Shown in pieces: positions 7,725 through 11,984 of a stretch of DNA of 11,984 bases (position 1 is its first letter; the number at the start of each line of letters is the position of its first letter). A model generated the notes under the pieces. The model worked only from the letters and a program-made list of their open reading frames with translations, had not been told where the DNA came from and did not search any database. The DNA is from Candidatus Atribacter fermentans (GTDB lineage: Bacteria; Atribacterota; Atribacteria; Atribacterales; Atribacteraceae): contig JAAYUT010000086.1 of the NCBI GenBank assembly GCA_012517485.1, positions 1 through 11,984 on the forward strand, in the 5' to 3' direction. The position numbers were made by a program, and so were the translations under genes.

Positions 7725-8317
7725 AATATGGCCTTTTTTTTAAGAATACCTCTTACCATGTAGCTGATGAAAATTTGATAAGAAGTGATTTTCTTATCGG
7801 AGAAATTGCAATTTTGGATGAACTTTTATGGCAAGGGAAGGTAGATCCAAGCAAGTTTATCCCAGCTATTTCTGCATTTTTGGGAGCAAAAAAATTATCC
7901 GTGAAAAAGGAAGAAATTCGCGTTGCTCTGGAATATGGCGTAGAAAAAATACTTTATTTTTTTGATATTAAAAATATTAAATTTGGTTATTTTCATAATT
8001 TTCAAGAAGAAATAAATGAACTCATTTTGGAGAAAAAGAATAGCTTATTGATTGTCTATTTACCGTTGAATTACTTTTCTTCTTCAGAGTTAGAAATAAT
8101 TCTAAAAATTCTTGCTAAATTTCCATGTTATATTATGGCTTTTATTGAAGATAAAGAAAAAATTACTGAAAAAATTGAATATGAAACACCAAAGATTTTT
8201 AAATTTATTGAACCTCAAAGAGTTCAGTTTTTATTTAAGAATAAATCTGAACTGATGAAATGTTCTCAATTAGTTGAGCAATTGTGTATTCATGATGTTG
8301 CCTATTTTGAAGGTTAA
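7721..8317 (+). CDS. Degenerate DeoC-like protein, predicted inactive aldolase paralogue
   Basis: A 198-residue protein without an obvious name at first reading. Aligned by eye to its upstream neighbour, its middle matches the DeoC barrel: AIS (49-51), KKEEI (62-66), GVEKI (73-77) and the EEINELI helix (96-102) follow the same spacing as AIS, KKKEI, GADEI and the equivalent helix in DeoC. The active site is gone: the catalytic Asp is Leu78, the FVKSSTGF lysine segment is replaced by a region without it, and the VKAAGGI strand reads VQFLFKN (168-174), so its lysine is Gln169. The ATGA overlap with the true deoC gene implies coupled translation and probably a partner role, such as a regulatory or structural subunit. 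Codons are very AT-rich. The homology call is inference from a manual alignment. Confidence 0.7.
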   Translation: MKYGLFFKNTSYHVADENLIRSDFLIGEIAILDELLWQGKVDPSKFIPAISAFLGAKKLSVKKEEIRVALEYGVEKILYFFDIKNIKFGYFHNFQEEINELILEKKNSLLIVYLPLNYFSSSELEIILKILAKFPCYIMAFIEDKEKITEKIEYETPKIFKFIEPQRVQFLFKNKSELMKCSQLVEQLCIHDVAYFEG

Positions 8318-8423
8318 ACGTTCACACTGTAATTATATATTTTAATTAAAAGTAAAATGAATGATCCGACCTTCCTTTTTTTGTTGATAATGAAGGAGAA
8401 AATAGAGAGAAAACGAATAGAGA

Positions 8424-8453
8424 AGTGAACCAATCTCATTGGTATTTTTCGCT
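8424..8453 (+). terminator. Probable weak terminator after the sugar operon
   Basis: ACCAAT (8429-8434), loop CTC, ATTGGT (8438-8443) form a perfect 6-bp hairpin followed by ATTTTT (8444-8449). The stem can be enlarged by AGTGAA (8424-8429) pairing with TTCGCT (8448-8453). It lies 107 nt after the last operon gene and before the next promoter, as expected for an operon end, but it is GC-poor and would be leaky. Confidence 0.4.
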
Positions 8454-8477
8454 GTTATAAAAGTTTCACTACATTTT

Positions 8478-8506
8478 TTGTGGAAATGGTTTTTTAATAT
8501 TATAAA
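8478..8506 (+). promoter_or_regulatory. Candidate promoter of the C_GCAxxG_C_C gene
   Basis: TTGTGG (8478-8483), 17 nt, TATAAA (8501-8506). It would start transcription near 8513, about 45 nt before the ATG at 8557. The -35 box is a partial match. The 239-nt gap and the hairpin upstream support separate transcription. Confidence 0.4.
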
Positions 8507-8510
8507 TAAA

Positions 8511-8525
8511 CTAGTTATTTACTAG
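8511..8525. promoter_or_regulatory. Small palindrome at the start of transcription
   Basis: CTAGT (8511-8515), TATTT, ACTAG (8521-8525) is a perfect interrupted palindrome placed right after the candidate -10 box. It could be a repressor site or a small 5' hairpin on the transcript. It does not match the TGTAATTACA operator, so control by another regulator would be implied. Confidence 0.3.
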
Positions 8526-8556
8526 GATAAAAAATGAATTAGAAAAGGAGAATCTT

Positions 8557-9171
8557 ATGGAAAAAACTATTAATGGGCACACAAAAGAAGAAGCAATTGC
8601 TTTGGCTTTCAAGTTAGGTTTTGAAAGTGAAAAAAATCGTTTATCTTGTTCACAATCTTCTTTTCATGCTATTACAACAGTGTTAGGTTATAGAAACCCC
8701 TTAATTTTTAAAACCCTATTACCATTTCAGGGTGGTGGTTCTGATTCAGGACTTAATTCTTGTGGAGCATTTTGTGGACCATTGGCAGTTTTCGGTATGT
8801 TCTTTGGTAGAGAGTATTCCCTTTGGGAAAAAGGAAAAATGGATTTAAAAGCTTCTCTTCTTGGTCAAAAACTTTTAAAAAAGTTTCAGGAAACATATGG
8901 TTCTGCAGTTTGTAAAGATATTCAAACCCACTGTTTGGGTTTTGCAACACGGTTTGTAAAAGATGGAGAACTGGATAAAGAAGCTTTTAAGAATTTTGAA
9001 AAACATGGGGGGCATGAGTTAGTCGCCCCAACTGTGGTTGGTAGGGGTGCAGCATGGGCAATCGAGATATTATGGGATGAACTTCCTAAGGACCAGGACA
9101 TTGATCTGAGTGGTATCCCCTCAATGAGTGAAGCAGAAAAAATGTTAGCAGAAAAGATAAAGAATCTATAG
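8557..9171 (+). CDS. C_GCAxxG_C_C family (probable redox-active) protein
   Basis: Cytoplasmic protein (204 residues) of the C_GCAxxG_C_C family, named for its spaced cysteines and seen mostly in anaerobes; it is thought to bind a redox cofactor or metal, but its reaction is not established. Visible landmarks: Cys31 (SCSQS), a glycine-rich segment GGGSDSG (59-65), the core CGAFCG with Cys69 and Cys73, then Cys119 (AVCKDIQ) and Cys126 (THCLG). The C-terminal VVGRGAAWAIEIL helix (160-172) is also typical. AAGGAG (8545-8550) is a good ribosome site. It has its own promoter candidate and terminator, so its link to the sugar operon is only positional. No signal peptide or membrane segment is seen. 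Confidence 0.75.
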   Translation: MEKTINGHTKEEAIALAFKLGFESEKNRLSCSQSSFHAITTVLGYRNPLIFKTLLPFQGGGSDSGLNSCGAFCGPLAVFGMFFGREYSLWEKGKMDLKASLLGQKLLKKFQETYGSAVCKDIQTHCLGFATRFVKDGELDKEAFKNFEKHGGHELVAPTVVGRGAAWAIEILWDELPKDQDIDLSGIPSMSEAEKMLAEKIKNL

Positions 9172-9175
9172 CAGA

Positions 9176-9208
9176 AAAAAAGAGGAACCTTCGAGGTTCC
9201 TCTTTTTT
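9176..9208. terminator. Strong bidirectional intrinsic terminator
   Basis: AGAGGAACCT (9181-9190), loop TCG, AGGTTCCTCT (9194-9203) give a perfect 10-bp stem, flanked by an A-run (9175-9180) and a T-run (9203-9208) that extend the pairing. The A and T tracts make it work on both strands, ending the plus-strand gene that stops at 9171 and the minus-strand operon that stops at 9213. Confidence 0.92.
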
Positions 9209-9212
9209 GTTT

Positions 9213-10001
9213 CTAACGATTTCCTTTATTTTTTTTGTTAGTCAAAACAAACCTAAATTTGTTTCGATTCCCTCGGTAAAATGCTAAGGTATACTCAAAA
9301 GGAATTTCTTCGTTTAAAAATGATACTGATTCAATGTATTGAATGGGATCACCTTTTTGAATATGAAGTAGTTTTGCCAAAGGCTCATCGGCTTTTATAG
9401 CTTCAATAGTTCTAATAGACTTGGTGATTTGATATCCATAGTCATTTTCAATGATTTGATAAAGTGAATTATTTTCGAGATCTTTATTGAGTAAGCCTTG
9501 GAAAAGGTGAGAGGGTAAGTACGTTTTTACGTAAAGGGTTGGCTCGTCATTAATGGATCGTAATCGGATAAGCTTGATAACTTCACTTTCAAGTTTAATC
9601 TGTAAATTTGAGCTTATTGTCTCATTGGCTGGTATTTTTTCAAATTCTAAAACTTTCGTTTTATGTACGAGACCTTTTTCACGCATTTCTTCGTTAAAGC
9701 TTTCAATAACGAGGAGGTAATCTTGATTAATTTTTGTTCTTACTATGAGTGTCCCTTTACCTTTAACACGCTCAAGATAACCATCAGTAACTAATTCATT
9801 AATCGCTTGGCGCACAGTAGGGCGACTAATATCATAGTGTTTACAAATTTCAATTTCAGTAGGTAAACACCCACAATTATTAGGATTTTTTATATATTCC
9901 AACAAAATTTCTTTTAATTGATAATACAAAGGTACGGGTATTGATTTATCAATATTTTTATTTTTAAGAAAATCTAATGGGTTACAATCCTTATTTTTCA
10001 T
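9213..10001 (-). CDS. GntR-family regulator with UTRA domain (HutC subfamily)
   Basis: Transcription factor (262 residues). Residues about 22-88 form the winged helix-turn-helix, starting at the PLYYQLKEILLEYI helix, with TEIEICKHYDISRPTVRQAINELV as recognition part and the GKGT wing (81-84). Residues about 100-252 are a UTRA ligand-binding domain, which in relatives binds a sugar, sugar phosphate or similar metabolite; it ends with the typical FYRGNRNKFRF segment. It is the second gene of a minus-strand operon, 6 nt after the alcohol dehydrogenase stop, and has no clear Shine-Dalgarno sequence, so translation is probably coupled. The palindrome TGTAATTACA at its own operon promoter and at the sugar operon promoter is the obvious candidate operator, which would make it an autoregulated local repressor; this link is inferred. 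Confidence 0.9.
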   Translation of the reverse strand: MKNKDCNPLDFLKNKNIDKSIPVPLYYQLKEILLEYIKNPNNCGCLPTEIEICKHYDISRPTVRQAINELVTDGYLERVKGKGTLIVRTKINQDYLLVIESFNEEMREKGLVHKTKVLEFEKIPANETISSNLQIKLESEVIKLIRLRSINDEPTLYVKTYLPSHLFQGLLNKDLENNSLYQIIENDYGYQITKSIRTIEAIKADEPLAKLLHIQKGDPIQYIESVSFLNEEIPFEYTLAFYRGNRNKFRFVLTNKKNKGNR

Positions 10002-10007
10002 TTTTTT

Positions 10008-11042
10008 TTAGGGTCTAATGAGTAAAACGACTTTTAATCCTTTTTTATTTTTTACTAAATCAAGCCCTACTTGAAAATCTTCAAGAGGAAGTGTGTGACT
10101 AACAAAATCGTCTAATTTTATCTTTCCTTGTCGTACAAAATCAATTACTTCATTATGAAGTGTAGCTTCGGTTTTTACATTTGGCCATTGTACAAATTGA
10201 ATAGTCCAATTATAAGGAGCCTGAGACCAATCGATATTTGAAAAACAAGTTGGTGAAATACCATAAACACCGATTTTACCATTAAATTTAACCAAATTAA
10301 GGCCAATATTCATAAGGGAGTTGATTCCCACGGCATCAATAAACAGATCTAAACCATCTTTTTCTTCTTCTCGAATGATGTTGACGAGATTCTCATTTTG
10401 AGGGTTAATAATTCGATGGGCACCTTGATGAAGGGCTTTATCTAAACGATTTTGGTCGATATCACTGGCAAAAATCTTTCTTACCCCCATTAAGCTAGCA
10501 AATCTGATCATCGAAAGGCCTACCGGTCCACATCCATTTATGAGGATTGAATGTGGTAAGTCTACTCCAAAACTTTTTAATCCTGTATACACTTCTTTGA
10601 AGGTAATAATCATAGTTCCTTTTATTGGATCAATATCAGAAGGAATTACTTGTTGAGCAATATAATATTCATTTACATCTTTTAACCCATCATGAACCAT
10701 GCTTTGGTAATCATAAACCACGCTATATTCAGAAAAAGAACCCCAACCGCTATAATATTGAGGACCTACATCATCTAAAATAGTTCTTAAGACATAATCT
10801 CCTTTTTTAAATGAATGAACATTTTGACCGATTTCAATAACTCTTCCAACTGATTCATGCCCGAGGACTGCTGGATATGTATCGAAGCCTTTAAAATGTC
10901 CATCAATAATTTTAAGGTCAGTACCATTGCAAATACCACAGGCAATGTTTTCAACTATTGCACTGTAGGAGCTTAATTTCGGTTCTGGGATATCGTCTTT
11001 CAATGTTACAACTCCTGGTTTTTCCACAACGATTCCTTTCAT
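10008..11042 (-). CDS. Zinc-dependent alcohol dehydrogenase (MDR family)
   Basis: Cytoplasmic medium-chain dehydrogenase (344 residues) that would oxidise a sugar or polyol hydroxyl or reduce the matching carbonyl. The GroES-like N-terminal domain holds catalytic-zinc candidates Cys38 (CGICNGTD) and His62-Glu63 (GHE). The cysteine-rich lobe that binds the structural zinc in many relatives is missing. The Rossmann domain has GCGPVG (170-175), and Asp194 at the end of the second strand suggests NAD rather than NADP. The reading frame is open 26 codons further upstream, but that part would overlap the promoter and operator and encodes a hydrophobic tail unlike the family; ATG at 11042 has GAGGAG (11049-11054) 6 nt upstream. 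First gene of the operon with the GntR regulator, so it is likely induced by the same sugar. Confidence 0.9.
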   Translation of the reverse strand: MKGIVVEKPGVVTLKDDIPEPKLSSYSAIVENIACGICNGTDLKIIDGHFKGFDTYPAVLGHESVGRVIEIGQNVHSFKKGDYVLRTILDDVGPQYYSGWGSFSEYSVVYDYQSMVHDGLKDVNEYYIAQQVIPSDIDPIKGTMIITFKEVYTGLKSFGVDLPHSILINGCGPVGLSMIRFASLMGVRKIFASDIDQNRLDKALHQGAHRIINPQNENLVNIIREEEKDGLDLFIDAVGINSLMNIGLNLVKFNGKIGVYGISPTCFSNIDWSQAPYNWTIQFVQWPNVKTEATLHNEVIDFVRQGKIKLDDFVSHTLPLEDFQVGLDLVKNKKGLKVVLLIRP

Positions 11043-11068
11043 TGTCTTCTCCTCTTTGTTTTTTAAAA

Positions 11069-11078
11069 TGTAATTACA
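11069..11078. promoter_or_regulatory. Palindromic operator at the dehydrogenase-regulator promoter
   Basis: TGTAATTACA, a perfect 10-bp palindrome, identical to the core of the palindrome at 425-438. Here it lies just downstream of the -10 box, at about +8 to +17 of the minus-strand transcript, where a bound protein would stop polymerase. This fits autoregulation by the GntR protein encoded in the same operon. Confidence 0.6.
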
Positions 11079-11091
11079 CAATAACATTATT

Positions 11092-11120
11092 ATTATATTA
11101 CATAATAGATATATAGTCAA
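11092..11120 (-). promoter_or_regulatory. Strong promoter of the dehydrogenase-regulator operon
   Basis: Read on the minus strand: -35 box TTGACT (11120-11115), 17 nt, perfect -10 box TATAAT (11097-11092). Transcription would start near 11085, leaving a leader of about 43 nt with the operator inside it. Confidence 0.8.
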
Positions 11121-11534
11121 AAAGAGAACTTGAAAGAATACGAAATAATTTTGTAAATAAAAAAAGAAACATATAACGAAAGAGTGGCTTTTTAACCGAG
11201 CTCACATTTATTAAAATAACAATATTTAAATGGATTTATTTGACAAACTTTTTAAGAAGTTGAGGCCGAAAGGTGTTGAATTAATTATTGTTTGAATATT
11301 TTATGTCTCGATTTTTTATGAAGACAGGTGTTTTATTTATGGGTATAGTTCTTTTTAAGTTTCAGAATAACATTCATTCTAAGATATGAAATATAATAAA
11401 ATGAATGTTTAGCAATAAATGAAAATTTCGCTTACTTTAGAGCCCTTTAAATTATTTTGGGTGCTTATGGCTTTATAAAAAAAAAGAAAAAAAGTATAAA
11501 AAATAATTGAAAATCTTTGAGGGGGATATTAATA
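11121..11534. other. Gene-free region between divergent operons
   Basis: No credible gene is seen on either strand. Apart from the inverted repeat at 11369-11409, the stretch holds an isolated TTGACA (11240-11245) with no -10 box at the right distance, followed by the near-palindrome AACTT-TTTAAG-AAGTT (11246-11261). A-rich tracts occur near 11480-11500. The region must contain the promoter of the URO-D-like gene. Confidence 0.5.
11369..11409 (+). promoter_or_regulatory. Inverted repeat flanking a -10 box: candidate regulated promoter
   Basis: AACATTCATT (11369-11378) and AATGAATGTT (11400-11409) are perfect 10-bp inverted arms, 21 nt apart and 31 bp centre to centre, close to three helical turns. 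TATAAT (11392-11397) lies between them. No good -35 box is found 16-18 nt upstream, as would be expected if an activator is needed or a repressor bridges the arms. It is about 126 nt before the start of the URO-D-like gene. Confidence 0.4.
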
Positions 11535-11984
11535 ATGGTTGAAAGATTAGGAAATGGTTTGGGGGATAGTTTGGGACTTTCTTTAACTTACTCAGCATCA
11601 AAAGTGGTGAATTCAGTTGAATTTGAGATTTCTGACCGGGATAAAGAGTTACTTCGCACTTTGGCTAAGAAAGTTGCAGAAATTGCTGCTCGTCCAATTG
11701 AATCGGAAAAAAGAAAATTATGGTATCAACACAATGATTTAGAAGATACCCGACCTCTGATATTTTGTGATCCTGAAAATGGTTGGTATGAAATAATTCC
11801 ACATGATCAACTGGTTTGTGAAGGTGATTTAGCCCGGATATGGGAATTTAAACTTCGGAAGGAAATTTTCTGGGGAGAAAAAATGGGCGATGACCGGGTC
11901 ATTGAACCTATTTTTAAAGTACAATATGTTTTTCAAGAAATCAACCGAGGAATGCAGGAAAACATTATTGGTGGTGGTGATAAC
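11535..11984 (+). CDS. Uroporphyrinogen decarboxylase-like protein, N-terminal part (runs off the window)
   Basis: The first 150 codons of a gene that continues past the window edge. The segment SDRDKELLRTLAKKVAEIAA, then PIESEKRKLWYQHNDL and the PLIFCDPENGW strand (75-84) are the typical start of uroporphyrinogen-decarboxylase-like proteins of anaerobes, a superfamily that includes corrinoid-dependent methyltransferases; most members of this type have no proven substrate. Residues 1-25 (MVERLGNGLGDSLG...) are a Gly/Leu-rich extension before the usual start of the family; there is no later Met until residue 117. GAGGGGG (11519-11525) lies 9 nt before the ATG and supports this start. It is divergent from the dehydrogenase operon. 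The catalytic half is not visible, so activity cannot be judged. Confidence 0.75.
   Translation, partial: MVERLGNGLGDSLGLSLTYSASKVVNSVEFEISDRDKELLRTLAKKVAEIAARPIESEKRKLWYQHNDLEDTRPLIFCDPENGWYEIIPHDQLVCEGDLARIWEFKLRKEIFWGEKMGDDRVIEPIFKVQYVFQEINRGMQENIIGGGDN

Noticed and set aside
11043..11120. Upstream in-frame extension of the dehydrogenase (26 residues, hydrophobic)
   Set aside because: It would span the -10 box and operator, and a good ribosome site precedes the family-like start at 11042.
11240..11268. TTGACA at 11240-11245 as promoter of the URO-D-like gene
   Set aside because: No -10-like sequence occurs 16-18 nt downstream (the stretch there is GC-richer, TGAGGCCG).

Overview
The window is an AT-rich bacterial segment with strong sigma-70-type promoters, AGGAGG-like ribosome binding sites and short intergenic gaps. 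Gene content points to an anaerobic sugar-using bacterium: a ribose-type ABC importer, an isomerase, an aldolase, two oxidoreductases, a C_GCAxxG_C_C redox-type protein and a uroporphyrinogen-decarboxylase-like (corrinoid methyltransferase superfamily) protein. This combination and the low GC would fit Atribacterota or a similar anaerobic lineage, but that is inference from gene style only.

Layout. Positions 1-588 carry no gene; they hold a paired palindromic (REP/BIME-like) repeat, then a consensus promoter overlapped by a 14-bp palindrome, then a structured leader of about 155 nt. From 589 to 8317 seven plus-strand genes form one apparent catabolic operon: periplasmic sugar-binding protein, double-ABC ATPase, permease, aldo/keto reductase, L-fucose-isomerase-like protein, DeoC-type aldolase, and a 198-residue protein that I read as a catalytically dead DeoC paralogue. 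A hairpin follows the binding-protein gene, a weak terminator follows the operon, and a weak internal promoter is possible before the isomerase gene. A separately promoted C_GCAxxG_C_C gene (8557-9171) follows and ends at a strong bidirectional terminator.

On the minus strand, a zinc alcohol dehydrogenase (start 11042) and a GntR/HutC-type regulator (start 10001) form a two-gene operon that converges on the same terminator. Its promoter (TTGACT-N17-TATAAT) is followed immediately by TGTAATTACA, the same 10-bp palindrome that overlaps the -10 of the large plus-strand operon. The simplest reading is that the GntR protein represses both operons and is relieved by a sugar or sugar phosphate bound in its UTRA domain. 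Divergently, from 11535 a URO-D-like gene begins and runs off the window; its upstream region has a perfect 10-bp inverted repeat flanking a TATAAT box.

Together the genes describe import of a monosaccharide, aldose/ketose isomerisation, aldol cleavage by a DeoC-type enzyme and redox steps by the aldo/keto reductase and the alcohol dehydrogenase. No sugar kinase is present, so the substrate and the order of steps cannot be fixed from the window. The most unusual items are the DeoC plus dead-DeoC pair and the shared operator.
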